DNA of 64,000 bases, from contig CADCHI010000002.1 in NCBI GenBank assembly GCA_902801165.1, positions 1 to 64,000 of the forward strand. Direction: 5' to 3'. Each line of letters opens with the position of its first letter. The stretch's first letter is position 1. The notes beneath the pieces were generated by a model. That model was not told the DNA's origin. It ran no database searches and saw only the letters and a program-made list of their open reading frames with translations. This stretch comes from an uncultured Eubacteriales bacterium (GTDB taxonomy: Bacteria; Bacillota; Clostridia; Christensenellales; Aristaeellaceae). The translations under genes were made by a program, and so were the position numbers. Positions 43,538-52,077 of this stretch are shown here, piece after piece.

Positions 43538-45097
43538 TCAGTTATTGCTGTCGCTGTCGCCGAGGGAGTCGCGCACGGTAACGACCACCTTGCGTTCGTA
43601 GGCCTCGAAGGCGAAGTCCACCAGCTTGCGGTCGGGCTTGGGGGTGAACAGGCTGACCACCGGCACGATCACCAGGCCCGCGAGCATCGCGAAGGCGCCG
43701 CAGTTGATCGGGGACTGGAGGATCGCCGGGAAGGCTCCCTTGAACAGCATGTTCGCCACCATGATGCCCGCGCCGAAGATCATGCTGCACCAGGCGGAGG
43801 CGCAGGTCGCCTTCTTCATGTACAGGCCGTACATGAACGGCGCCAGGAACGCGCCGGCCAGGGCGCCCCAGGAGATGCCCATCAGCTGGGCGATGAAGTT
43901 GACGGTGGTGCTGTACTGGATGATGGCGATGACGACGGAGATCAGGATGAACACCACGATCAGCAGCCGCATGATCAGCACCTGCTTCTTCTCGTCCATG
44001 TCCTTGATGATGTTGCCCTTGAGGAAATCCAGCGTCAGTGTGGAGCTGGAGGCCAGCACCAGGGAGGACAGCGTGGACATGGAGGCTGAGAGCACCAGGA
44101 TCACGATCACGCCCAGCAGCAGCGGGGACAGGCCCTCCAGCATCGTGGGCACCACGGAGTCGTAGCCCGCGGCGGGGACGCCGGTGCCGGCGGGGTCGAT
44201 CACAGAGCTGAACAGCCGGCCGAAGCCGCCCAGGAAGTAGCAGCCGCCCGCGACGATCACTGCGAACACGGTGGAGATGATCGTGCCCTTGGAGATGGCG
44301 TTTTCAGACTTGATGGCGTAGAACTTCTGCACCATTTGGGGCAGGCCCCAGGTGCCGAGGGAGGTCAGGATCACGACGCCCAGCAGGTTCAGCGGGTCGG
44401 GCCCGAAGAAGGAGCTGAACGCGCCGGACATGCCCTCGTAGGGGATCTCGGACAGGCCCTGGTAGGCCGCCATGAAGCCGCCGTTGACCTTCAGCACCGC
44501 GCCGACCACGGCGATGATGCCCACGATCATGATGATGCCCTGGATGAAGTCGTTGATGGCCGTGGCCATGTAGCCGCCGGCGATGACGTAGATGCCCGTC
44601 AGCACCGCCATCATGATGATGCACACGGTGTAGTCGATGTTGAACGCCATGCCGAACAGGCGGGACAGGCCGTTGTACAGCGACGCGGTGTAGGGAATCA
44701 GGAAGATGAAGATGATGGCAGAGGCGCCGATCTTCAGCGCGTTGCTGCCATAGCGCTTGCCGAGGAACTCCGGCATGGTGGCGCTGTTCAGCTGCTGAGT
44801 CATGACGCGGGTGCGGCGACCCAGCACGCTCCAGGCCAGCAGCGAGCCGATGAAGGCGTTGCCCAGGCCGATCCAGGTGGAGGCGATGCCGTACTTCCAG
44901 CCGAACTGCCCGGCGTAGCCGACGAAGATGACCGCGGAGAAATAGGAGGTGCCGTAAGCGAAGGCGGTCAGCCACGGGCCGACGGAACGGCCGCCCAGCA
45001 CGAAGCCGTCCACGTTGGTGGCGTGCTTGCGGCTGTAGAAGCCGACGCCGATCATGATGCCGAAGAAGATGACGAGCATGAGAATCTTGATGAACAT
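43538..45097 (-). CDS. Sodium:solute symporter family protein (amino-acid transporter)
   Basis: Membrane protein of 519 residues with about 13 helices in the SSS fold (PutP/PanF type). It begins MFIKILMLVIFFGIMIGVGF and contains FVLGGRSVGPWLTAFAYGTS and LSASMSTLSSLVLASSSTLT, typical of the Na+-binding helices. AAAGGAG lies 13 bases before the ATG at 45097; the frame continues upstream into the leader. A T-box riboswitch controls it, so the substrate should be an amino acid. The specifier candidate is TAC, which would suggest tyrosine, but this needs folding to confirm. Confidence 0.88.
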   Translation of the reverse strand: MFIKILMLVIFFGIMIGVGFYSRKHATNVDGFVLGGRSVGPWLTAFAYGTSYFSAVIFVGYAGQFGWKYGIASTWIGLGNAFIGSLLAWSVLGRRTRVMTQQLNSATMPEFLGKRYGSNALKIGASAIIFIFLIPYTASLYNGLSRLFGMAFNIDYTVCIIMMAVLTGIYVIAGGYMATAINDFIQGIIMIVGIIAVVGAVLKVNGGFMAAYQGLSEIPYEGMSGAFSSFFGPDPLNLLGVVILTSLGTWGLPQMVQKFYAIKSENAISKGTIISTVFAVIVAGGCYFLGGFGRLFSSVIDPAGTGVPAAGYDSVVPTMLEGLSPLLLGVIVILVLSASMSTLSSLVLASSSTLTLDFLKGNIIKDMDEKKQVLIMRLLIVVFILISVVIAIIQYSTTVNFIAQLMGISWGALAGAFLAPFMYGLYMKKATCASAWCSMIFGAGIMVANMLFKGAFPAILQSPINCGAFAMLAGLVIVPVVSLFTPKPDRKLVDFAFEAYERKVVVTVRDSLGDSDSNN

Positions 45098-45151
45098 TGT
45101 AAGGTCCTCTCCTTTCGTAGACCGCGGACGAGCTCTCCCCTCGCCTTTTCG

Positions 45152-45432
45152 GCAAAAGGAAACGCCCTCCGCAAAGCATTTTGCAGAGGGCGGAATGATC
45201 CGCGGTACCACCTCTATTCAGCGCCTCCTCGCGGAGAGCGCCCTCTTCGGGTACGGGAACGTGCCTATACCCTATCGCTCTAACGGGCGAACCCGGCGCG
45301 GCTTACTCGCTGCCTTTCAGCCTGCGGCTATCGGGATGTAATTCAACCTGGCGGCACACACTGCCTCGCACCCTCCGGCAGCTCTCTTGGTGGGCATTCG
45401 CCAGCCTACTTGTTCCCGGTCATTGCCTTTCG
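45152..45432 (-). promoter_or_regulatory. T-box riboswitch upstream of the symporter
   Basis: The minus strand has the T-box core AGAGGTGGTACCGCGG (around 45215-45200), then an intrinsic terminator with stem GCCCTC...GAGGGC (45191-45164) and a TTTCCTTTTGCC tail. A long stem I region precedes the core. The arrangement GAAT-TAC in the 3' strand (TAC at 45340-45338) mirrors GAAG-GTC of the valS T-box, giving a tyrosine codon as the candidate specifier. The element should open transcription when the cognate tRNA is uncharged. Confidence 0.88.
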
Positions 45433-45438
45433 ACGGTT

Positions 45439-45467
45439 AGTTTAGCACTTTATCACGATTGTGTCAA
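45439..45467 (-). promoter_or_regulatory. Promoter of the symporter T-box leader
   Basis: TTGACA (45467-45462) and TAAACT (45444-45439) with a 17-base spacer on the minus strand. Confidence 0.75.
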
Positions 45468-45505
45468 GCCTTTTTTTCGCTTGCGCTTACATTTTTGTCA
45501 CCCTG

Positions 45506-46303
45506 TCACTTGCCCAGCGCCAGCGCAAACTGGATCAGCATGATGCCGATCAGGTGCCCCGGGTAGAACAGGTAAAACACCCACTTGTTGATCTTCAGCT
45601 TCGAGTAGGTCGGGATGTAGATCAGCGGCAAGGCCAGCACGGCGAACATCTGTATCCCAAATCGCAGCCCGAAGAGCTCGTAGCTGTTCCCCTTCATGCC
45701 CCACCAAACCATGAACGCCAGCACCACGGGCAGGGACATCCACCAGCGGCTGATGAACAGGTAGAACAGCACGATCAGCGCCACGCCCTGCCAGCCGTAG
45801 TTGATGCTGCCCTGCAGCTTCCACACCAGCAGCATCAATGCCGCCGTGCAGGCCAGCTGTTTGTCCCGAATGGACCAGATCAGCAGAAGGCCGAAGGCCA
45901 GCGTGTACATGATGTTGGGCGTGCCCCAGCTTTGCAGGTAGAAGTTGAACACCGCGCCAAGGGGATTGTCCGCAAAGCGTATCGCGTACATCTTCGCGCT
46001 GGTGTGGGCCAGCGCCACCGCGTAGAAGGGCTGGGAGATCAGGCCCACCAGCACGATGCGGCTCAGATATTTCAGGCGGTTCCTGGAATAGACGCAGCCC
46101 ACGGCGATGCAGTAGGCGAAGAGCGGAAAGGCGAGCCTGCCGATGATGCGCATGATGTTGTAGTGGGGAAAGAACATCTTGCCGGTGTGATCGAACACCA
46201 TGGCGATCATGGCCACCAGCTTCAACAGGTTGGTGTCCCGGTTGGTTCCGATGTCCCTTGGCGCAAACGGCCATGCAAATGCCGATTTCTTGCGGGATGC
46301 CAT
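45506..46303 (-). CDS. TraX family membrane protein
   Basis: Protein of 265 residues with about eight helices. The segment LKLVAMIAMVFDHTGKMFFP near the N-terminus and IIGRLAFPLFAYCIAVGC are typical of TraX-type acyltransferase-like proteins, named after the F-pilin acetylase. The role in Bacillota is unknown; surface or envelope acylation is possible. AAGGAGG lies 10 bases before the ATG. It is single, with no conjugation genes nearby. Confidence 0.88.
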   Translation of the reverse strand: MASRKKSAFAWPFAPRDIGTNRDTNLLKLVAMIAMVFDHTGKMFFPHYNIMRIIGRLAFPLFAYCIAVGCVYSRNRLKYLSRIVLVGLISQPFYAVALAHTSAKMYAIRFADNPLGAVFNFYLQSWGTPNIMYTLAFGLLLIWSIRDKQLACTAALMLLVWKLQGSINYGWQGVALIVLFYLFISRWWMSLPVVLAFMVWWGMKGNSYELFGLRFGIQMFAVLALPLIYIPTYSKLKINKWVFYLFYPGHLIGIMLIQFALALGK

Positions 46304-46473
46304 TTCGGCGCAACCTCCTTGGGCCTTGTCTGGATTACTGTATATGCGGTCGAAGCGCGCTCTATCGCACCGTCAGCGGACAAACACACGCATATTCCAA
46401 TGATTGTCGATATGTTCACGCGGAACCCGCCGATCTGGAACAAGCTCCGCTCTTCACCATCGCGCACAATTCC

Positions 46474-46501
46474 AAGAAAAGGGCGGCTGAACGCCGCCCT
46501 T
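46474..46501 (-). terminator. Intrinsic terminator of the PhoPR-like operon
   Basis: On the minus strand AAGGGCGGC-GTTCA-GCCGCCCTTTTCTT begins 26 bases after the kinase stop codon. Confidence 0.85.
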
Positions 46502-46526
46502 GAGAGACGAGCCTGCGCTTCGCGCG

Positions 46527-48284
46527 TCACATCTCGTCAAAAATGGTCTCCTTCTCAGGGTTCTCCTTCGGGGCCAGGGGCAGCGTGATGAGGAACTCGG
46601 TGCCCTCGCCCAGATTGGACTGCACCTCGATCTCGCCGTTCATAGAGCGGACGATGTGCTTGACGATGGCAAGGCCCAGGCCCGTGCCGCCCATCTGGCG
46701 GGAACGGCCCTTGTCCACGCGGTAGAAGCGCTCGAACAGGCGCGGCAGGTTCTCCTCCGCGATGCCGATGCCGGTGTCGGAGATCGTCACGTTCGCCTCC
46801 TGCTCGTTGGCGAACACCTGCACCGTCACGGAGCCGCCGGGCTTGTTGTACTTGATGGCGTTCTCCGTCAGGTTGATCAGCAGCTGCTCCACGCGGTCCG
46901 GATTGCCGATGATGTACACCGGGTCGGTGTTCATCCGGTAGTTGATGGTGACTTCCTTCTCCTTGGCGTGGATGGACAGCATCTCGCACACGTCGTAGGC
47001 CTTCTTGTCCAGGCGGATGCGCTCGGTGGCCACCTCGTCGTTGCCGGACTCCAGCTTGCTGATGGACAGTATGTCGTTGATCAGCCGGGTCAGGCGCTCC
47101 GTCTCCATCTGAATGATGTTCAGGAACTTGTGGGCCATCTCCGGGTGGTCGATGGCTCCGGCCTGGAGCGTCTCGACGAATCCGCGGATGGAGGTCAGCG
47201 GCGTCTTCAACTCGTGGGAGACGTTCGCCGCGAAGTCCGTGCGGACCTGCTCCAGGCGACGCAGCTCCGTGATGTCCTCCACGATGGCCAGCGCGCCGAC
47301 CACCTTGTCGTCCCGCCGCATCGGCGACACGTACAGGCGCAGGGGCCTGTGACCGCGCCCCACGGCGGTCCTGGCGGCCACCTCGTTGGTGTACACGCCG
47401 CCCTGGCGCATGGCCTCGGTAAATACGGCGTCCAGCTTTACGTCCTTGGAGACGTCGCTGACATACTTATACTCGGGATTCCCCACGATGCCCAGCAGCT
47501 TCTTCGCTACGGAGGTGATGAAGATCACCCGCATGTTTTCATCCACGGCGATGATGCCGTTCTGCATCTGGGACATAACCGAGCTCAGCACGTGGTTTCT
47601 GTTTTTCTGGCTGAATATGCGATCCTGAATCCGCGCGATGATTGCGTTGTATTCGGCTGCCTGCTGGTCGTGCTCCGGGAAGCCCTCGATGCGGGCGTCG
47701 AAGTTTCCATCCGAAAACCTGTCCAACGCCTGCATGACGGAATTGACCCTCTTTTCCCGGGTCAGCACGTTGGACATCACGACCAAGAACAAAATCATGC
47801 TCAGGCCAAAGATCAGCGCGAGCAGGATCAGGCTCTTGTTGCGTCCAAGCACGCCCCAGCCGTTTACATCCACATTGGCATAAAGCAAAAACGCGCCATC
47901 CTCGTACCGATAGATGGCGTAGGATGTGGGCCTGCCCGCAGCGTTGACGTGGTTATAAACCACAGCATCTCTGGCTTTGGCCAAGGCCATATCATCGCCA
48001 GAGAGCTGTGAATACATTTCGCTGGAGGCATAATAAGCCGATCCATCCGGATAATAAAGCGCTTTTACCGTTTCTTCGCTCACCGACAAAGACTGCAGCG
48101 AATTCGCGCGCAGCTCCATATCATCGGTACCGCTGAAATCGCCCGTAACCTTGCACATGACATAGAGGTCCCTGCGCAATTCCTCGTTCGATTCATCGGC
48201 CAGCTTGGAACAGTTATAGCCAAATAACAATGTGAGGGCAACCATCGAAATCAGGGTCACAATTAATGTAACCCCTGATTTCAT
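46527..48284 (-). CDS. Sensor histidine kinase (PhoR-like)
   Basis: Membrane kinase of 585 residues. First transmembrane segment about 5-23, extracytoplasmic sensor to about 145, second segment SLILLALIFGLSMILFLVVM, HAMP-like linker, PAS domain (NGIIAVDENMRVIFITSVA), HisKA with NVSHELKTPLTSIRGFVETL and HATPase with NAIKYNKPGGS, ISDTGIGIAEEN and MGGTGLGLAIVKHIV. It overlaps the response regulator stop by 4 bases. The PhoR assignment rests on domain layout; no pst genes are in the window, so another envelope signal is possible. Confidence 0.93.
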   Translation of the reverse strand: MKSGVTLIVTLISMVALTLLFGYNCSKLADESNEELRRDLYVMCKVTGDFSGTDDMELRANSLQSLSVSEETVKALYYPDGSAYYASSEMYSQLSGDDMALAKARDAVVYNHVNAAGRPTSYAIYRYEDGAFLLYANVDVNGWGVLGRNKSLILLALIFGLSMILFLVVMSNVLTREKRVNSVMQALDRFSDGNFDARIEGFPEHDQQAAEYNAIIARIQDRIFSQKNRNHVLSSVMSQMQNGIIAVDENMRVIFITSVAKKLLGIVGNPEYKYVSDVSKDVKLDAVFTEAMRQGGVYTNEVAARTAVGRGHRPLRLYVSPMRRDDKVVGALAIVEDITELRRLEQVRTDFAANVSHELKTPLTSIRGFVETLQAGAIDHPEMAHKFLNIIQMETERLTRLINDILSISKLESGNDEVATERIRLDKKAYDVCEMLSIHAKEKEVTINYRMNTDPVYIIGNPDRVEQLLINLTENAIKYNKPGGSVTVQVFANEQEANVTISDTGIGIAEENLPRLFERFYRVDKGRSRQMGGTGLGLAIVKHIVRSMNGEIEVQSNLGEGTEFLITLPLAPKENPEKETIFDEM

Positions 48285-48982
48285 AGGCGATTCTCCTGGC
48301 GATCGTTGAACTTGTAGCCAACGCCGCGAATGGTCTCGATGTAGTGGGCATCGTCACCCAGCTTCTGGCGGATGTGACGGATGTGGACATCGACGGTGCG
48401 GGTCTCGCCGTAGAACTCATAGCCCCAGATGCGATCCAGCAGGAAATCGCGGGTCAGCACCTTGCCGCGGCTGAGCACGAGCAGCTTGAGCAGCTCGAAC
48501 TCCTTCAGCGTCAGGGACAGCTTCTCGCCGTTGCGGAAGGCCTCATAGTTGCCGACATCAATAGTCAGGCCGCCCACGTGAAGGATTCCCTCCTCCTCGT
48601 TCTGGGGAGCGGCGCGGCGCAGCAGGGCCTTGACGCGGGCGATCAGCTCGCGCACGGAGAAAGGCTTGGTGATGTAGTCATCCGCGCCAAGCTCCAGGCC
48701 AAGGATCTTGTCCACTTCGTCGCCCTTCGCGGTCAGCATAATAATCGGAATATCGGCGGTGGTGGGCGCGCTCTTCAGGCGGCGGCAGACTTCCATACCG
48801 TCGATTCCGGGGAGCATAATGTCCAGCAGAACCATTGCGGGACGCTCATGCGCACAGACCACCAGCGCATCTTCGCCTGTGGCGGCAGTGACAACTCGGT
48901 AGCCGGAAGCCTCAAGATTGAACGAAAGCAGTTCAAGAATGTGGGCTTCATCGTCGACGGCCAGAATCAATTCATTTGCCAT
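48281..48982 (-). CDS. OmpR-family response regulator (PhoP/PhoB-like)
   Basis: Regulator of 233 residues: ILAVDDEAHILELLSFNLEA at the start, phosphoacceptor in MVLLDIMLPGIDG, MLTAKGDE, YITKPFSVREL, and a winged helix with VDVHIRHIRQKLG and IRGVGYKF. GAGAGG precedes the ATG. It forms an operon with the downstream sensor kinase. Target genes cannot be deduced. Confidence 0.93.
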   Translation of the reverse strand: MANELILAVDDEAHILELLSFNLEASGYRVVTAATGEDALVVCAHERPAMVLLDIMLPGIDGMEVCRRLKSAPTTADIPIIMLTAKGDEVDKILGLELGADDYITKPFSVRELIARVKALLRRAAPQNEEEGILHVGGLTIDVGNYEAFRNGEKLSLTLKEFELLKLLVLSRGKVLTRDFLLDRIWGYEFYGETRTVDVHIRHIRQKLGDDAHYIETIRGVGYKFNDRQENRL

Positions 48983-49013
48983 GTGCGTATCCTCTCTCTT
49001 TCATAGTATTTGG

Positions 49014-49502
49014 TTATCTGACGGAGTCACCATCAGTTGTACCCGAATCAAAATCGGCCAGCAGCTTGTTCAGTTCATCCCTGAAGCTCTGGATGTCCCT
49101 GAATTGGCGATAGACGGAGGCGAAGCGCACATAGGCCACTTCGTCCAGGCTCTTCAGGCCGTCCATCACCAGCTCGCCGACCATCTTGCTGGTGATCTCC
49201 GAATCCGGCTGGTTGTTGAGCTTCTGCTCGATCTCCCGAACCAGTTCGTCGATCCTTCCAAGGGATACCGGGCGCTTCTCGCACGCCTTCACGATGCCGG
49301 AGCGCAGCTTCTCGACGTCGAACGCCTCGCGCGTCTGGTCCTTCTTGATGATCATCAGCGGGACCAGATCGATGCGTTCATAAGTCGTAAAGCGCCTTCC
49401 GCAGCTTTCGCACTCGCGCCTGCGCCGTATGGAAGTGCCGTCGTCGTTCTGGCGGGAATCCACCACCCGACTCTGAGTACACCCGCAATAGGCACACCTC
49501 AT
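49014..49502 (-). CDS. nrdR: Transcriptional repressor NrdR
   Basis: Represses ribonucleotide reductase genes when dATP is high. The 162 residues have a zinc ribbon (Cys-3, Cys-6, Cys-31, Cys-34 in MRCAYCGC...CESCGRRFTT) and an ATP-cone domain (LVPLMIIKKDQTREAFDVEK, RFASVYRQFRDI). GAGGTGAG precedes the ATG. It lies in the same strand order as ymxH, as in other spore formers. No nrd genes are in the window. Confidence 0.95.
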   Translation of the reverse strand: MRCAYCGCTQSRVVDSRQNDDGTSIRRRRECESCGRRFTTYERIDLVPLMIIKKDQTREAFDVEKLRSGIVKACEKRPVSLGRIDELVREIEQKLNNQPDSEITSKMVGELVMDGLKSLDEVAYVRFASVYRQFRDIQSFRDELNKLLADFDSGTTDGDSVR

Positions 49503-49524
49503 GGCATCTCACCTCGTATACTCT

Positions 49525-49553
49525 ATTATACACAAAAAATAACGTAAAGTCCA
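49525..49553 (-). promoter_or_regulatory. Promoter of nrdR
   Basis: TGGACT (49553-49548) and TATAAT (49530-49525), 17 bases apart on the minus strand, with a TG upstream of the -10. A near palindrome TTTTGACGTCAAAA (49598-49611) lies further upstream. Confidence 0.6.
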
Positions 49554-49617
49554 GTCTTTTTTATAATTTTATTGCACTATCCTGTGAGAATTCGAGGTTT
49601 TGACGTCAAAAATACAT

Positions 49618-49872
49618 CTATTTGCCATCGAATCGCTCGCAATCCACCTCCACGAGGATCACATCGTCCCCAATGCGGCGCACACGATCCCATTCTATGA
49701 CCAATCCCTCCCGATCCTGCCTGAACAGCGCGAGTATCCCGCCGCTCCTGCCCGGCACCACGAGGGCCTCCGCGCAGGCCGAATCGTTGAGCAGCAGGTC
49801 GATGGGCCGCCCCAGCTTCCTGCCGTCGCAGATGTTGATGACATCCTTGCGCCTGATCTCAGAAAAACTCAT
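49618..49872 (-). CDS. YlmC/YmxH family sporulation protein (PRC-barrel)
   Basis: Protein of 84 residues: MSFSEIRRKDVINICDGRKL, then GRPIDLLLNDSACAEALVV, a single PRC-barrel as in YlmC/YmxH, which is linked to sporulation in Bacillus and Clostridia. The exact role is unknown. The start is the ATG at 49872 with GGGAGG 8 bases upstream; an earlier in-frame start overlaps that site. It is transcribed away from spoIIGA and shares with it a region rich in Spo0A boxes. Confidence 0.9.
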   Translation of the reverse strand: MSFSEIRRKDVINICDGRKLGRPIDLLLNDSACAEALVVPGRSGGILALFRQDREGLVIEWDRVRRIGDDVILVEVDCERFDGK

Positions 49873-50241
49873 GCTACCGCCTCCCGTTACCATGCTATGA
49901 GATTTCCGCCGATCCCGTGCGAATTCCGTTGTCGAACGGCATATTTTTCCGCCAGGCCCCGCGATTTTTGCCGCATTTCATCGACATCCAGCCTTTGCGT
50001 CGACAAGCGGCATCAACGCCGTCTCATGGCCAGGGCGGACGGCCTTTGCACGTGTCCAAGCGCTTCGGAGGCCCGTTTCCGCCCGAACCCGGCACTCCGA
50101 CTGTCGAACCGTCTGTCGAAACCCGGCGCGACGGGACCGAAAAACGCGACATTCTCCCGATACAATACCACGCCTCTTCGACATGAAATCGTTGAGGGAG
50201 GCCCGCCCCTTCGGCTATCATGATACGGCGAGGTGAGGCGC
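49873..50241 (+). promoter_or_regulatory. Divergent control region of ymxH and spoIIGA with Spo0A boxes
   Basis: The 0A-box core TGTCGAA occurs at 49930-49936, 50102-50108 and 50114-50120 (12 bases apart), and reversed as TTCGACA at 50177-50183. A TACAAT at 50161-50166 could be the -10 of the spoIIG promoter; the two tandem boxes end about 41 bases before it, close to the layout of the Spo0A-activated spoIIG promoter of B. subtilis. No gene is seen here. Direct Spo0A control of spoIIGA-sigE is the expected meaning. Confidence 0.75.
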
Positions 50242-50985
50242 GTGAGCATCGAGGTCTTTCTGCTGGTCAACCTGGCGGCGGATCTCACCCTGCTGTGCGC
50301 CGCTGCGCGATGCTCGGGCTGTTTCAGCTGGCGGCGCACCCTCGCCGCCGCGCTCCTGGCCGTGGGCTTCGCCGTCGTCGCGGCGCTGTTTCCGCTCCCC
50401 CATTTCGTCCTTCCAGCGCAGAGCCTGCTGCTCATTCTGGTTTCGATGCTGCTGTCCGGGCACTTGGATTTCCGCTCCTGGTCGCGCCCCGCGCTGCTGC
50501 TCTGCGAAGCGACCCTGCTCAGCGGCGGCGTGGCTTCGATCTGCCTGAGCGGGACCCGGACCCAGGCGGGCGGCGTCCTGTGCGCCGTCTCTGGGGCGCT
50601 GTTGACGGCGCTGACCTGCGCGGTCAGGCGCACCACGCGCTGGCAGGTGCACGTCCTGCTGCGCTCACCCGCCGGAACCGTCCGGTTCACCGCCCTGGTG
50701 GACACCGGCAACCGCCTGCGGGAGCCCATCTCCGGCCTGCCTGTGCTCATCGCCGAGGCAAAGCTGGTCCGGAACGTTCTCCCGGAGGACGGCTACCGGA
50801 TATTGAGCTTCGGCTCCGTGGGCGGCAGCGGCAGGATGGCCTGCTTCAAGCCCAGCGGGGTCTGGATCGAGCGCGGCCGCCATAGGACCCGGGCCCCGGA
50901 CGTATGGGTGGCGGTCTCGGCCCATCCCTTGCCCGGGGCTTATCATGCCCTCGCCCCCTGCGAATTTGCGTATTATGCCAATTAG
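50242..50985 (+). CDS. spoIIGA: Sigma-E processing peptidase SpoIIGA
   Basis: Membrane aspartic protease that removes the pro-sequence of sigma-E in the mother cell. Of 247 residues, the first about 130 form five hydrophobic segments, and the catalytic motif [12 protein letters not shown] (Asp-154) starts the cytoplasmic half; the end reads [12 protein letters not shown]. It is shorter than the B. subtilis protein (about 309 residues). Start is the GTG at 50242, 7 bases after GAGGTG; a GTG 9 bases earlier lies within this site. sigE follows after 22 bases in the same direction. Confidence 0.9.
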   Translation: MSIEVFLLVNLAADLTLLCAAARCSGCFSWRRTLAAALLAVGFAVVAALFPLPHFVLPAQSLLLILVSMLLSGHLDFRSWSRPALLLCEATLLSGGVASICLSGTRTQAGGVLCAVSGALLTALTCAVRRTTRWQVHVLLRSPAGTVRFTALVDTGNRLREPISGLPVLIAEAKLVRNVLPEDGYRILSFGSVGGSGRMACFKPSGVWIERGRHRTRAPDVWVAVSAHPLPGAYHALAPCEFAYYAN

Positions 50986-51007
50986 ATACATAGAGGAGGA
51001 AACCGTC

Positions 51008-51715
51008 ATGGCTGTGAAATCCATCCGACAATCCATCTTTGGCCTCATCGTACAGATCCGTCGCGGCTCCGTCTGCTACATCGGCGGAAGCGACCTGCTG
51101 CCACCCCCGCTCTCCCGCGAGGAGGAGATCGCGCTGATGCGCCGCGCCAACCAGGGTGACAGCGCGGCCCGCGCCACGCTGATCGAGCGCAACCTCCGGC
51201 TGGTGGTCTACATCGCCCGGAAGTTCGAGAACACCGGTATCAGCATCGAAGACCTGATTTCCATCGGGGCCATCGGCCTGATCAAGGCGGTGAACTCCTT
51301 CGACCCGGACAAGAACATCAAGCTGGCCACCTACGCCTCCCGCTGCATTGAAAACGAAATTCTGATGGTGCTGCGCAAGACCAACCGGCTCAAGTCGGAG
51401 GTGTCCTTCGACGAGCCTTTGAACACCGACTGGGACGGCAACGAGCTGCTGCTGTCCGACATTCTCGGTACGGAGCCGGACCTGGTGAGCCGTGACCTGG
51501 ACAACGACATCGAAAAGCAGATGCTTCACAGCGCCATCCAGAAGCTGAACGCCCGGGAAAAGTACATCGTCGGCCTGCGCTACGGCATCGGCGAGGACAA
51601 GGAGCACACCCAAAAGGAGGTCGCCGACCTGATGGGCATCTCCCAGAGCTACATATCCCGGCTGGAAAAGCGCATCATCGGAAAGCTCCGGGAGGAGCTG
51701 GCCAGGATGGCCTGA
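51008..51715 (+). CDS. sigE: RNA polymerase sporulation sigma factor SigE
   Basis: Early mother-cell sigma factor, 235 residues. The N-terminal pro-sequence ([20 protein letters not shown]) is kept and precedes [17 protein letters not shown], the cleavage region. Regions 2-4 are very close to B. subtilis Sig[51 protein letters not shown] and [21 protein letters not shown] precedes the ATG. The usual third gene, sigG, is not here: a terminator follows directly. Confidence 0.96.
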   Translation: MAVKSIRQSIFGLIVQIRRGSVCYIGGSDLLPPPLSREEEIALMRRANQGDSAARATLIERNLRLVVYIARKFENTGISIEDLISIGAIGLIKAVNSFDPDKNIKLATYASRCIENEILMVLRKTNRLKSEVSFDEPLNTDWDGNELLLSDILGTEPDLVSRDLDNDIEKQMLHSAIQKLNAREKYIVGLRYGIGEDKEHTQKEVADLMGISQSYISRLEKRIIGKLREELARMA

Positions 51716-51735
51716 GCGCCTTGCTTGCACATATA

Positions 51736-51767
51736 AAAGTGGCTGCCATTTCTGACAGCCACTTTTT
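51736..51767. terminator. Terminator after sigE (bidirectional)
   Basis: AAGTGGCTGCC and its complement GACAGCCACTT (one mismatch) form a stem followed by TTTTTGCGG; the left flank is A-rich, allowing use by the convergent small membrane protein gene. Confidence 0.85.
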
Positions 51768-51806
51768 GCGGTCTCGACCGCACGCCGAGTGCCTTTGGAT
51801 GGTCCT

Positions 51807-52076
51807 CTATCTCTGGGGCGTGCCCGTTGCGATGCCGTAGACGAGGGCAAAGACCAGCAGGATCACCGTCGCGACGATGATGACGTTCATCGTCGTCACG
51901 GACACCTTGTCCTTGATCCGGTCGTAGAGCTTGTAGCGCCGGGGCGTCCGCGGCAGGGGGTTCCCCGCCGCGTCCGTCCGCTCGGCTTCCAGCTTGCGCT
52001 GGCCGGCCTTCTCGGCCTCCTCCATGCGCGCCCTGGCCGCGCGGTCCTCGCTGTTGAATCCGTCCTGACGCGCCAT
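51807..52076 (-). CDS. Small membrane protein at the end of the mgl operon
   Basis: Protein of 89 residues: a charged N-terminal half (EDRAARARMEEAEKAGQRKL) and one C-terminal transmembrane segment (about 63-83, MNVIIVATVILLVFALVYGI). Its ATG lies 1 base after the mglC stop codon (TAATATG), so it is coupled to mglC translation. I do not know the family; it could be an accessory of the permease or an unrelated membrane protein. Confidence 0.7.
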   Translation of the reverse strand: MARQDGFNSEDRAARARMEEAEKAGQRKLEAERTDAAGNPLPRTPRRYKLYDRIKDKVSVTTMNVIIVATVILLVFALVYGIATGTPQR

Positions 52077-52077
52077 A

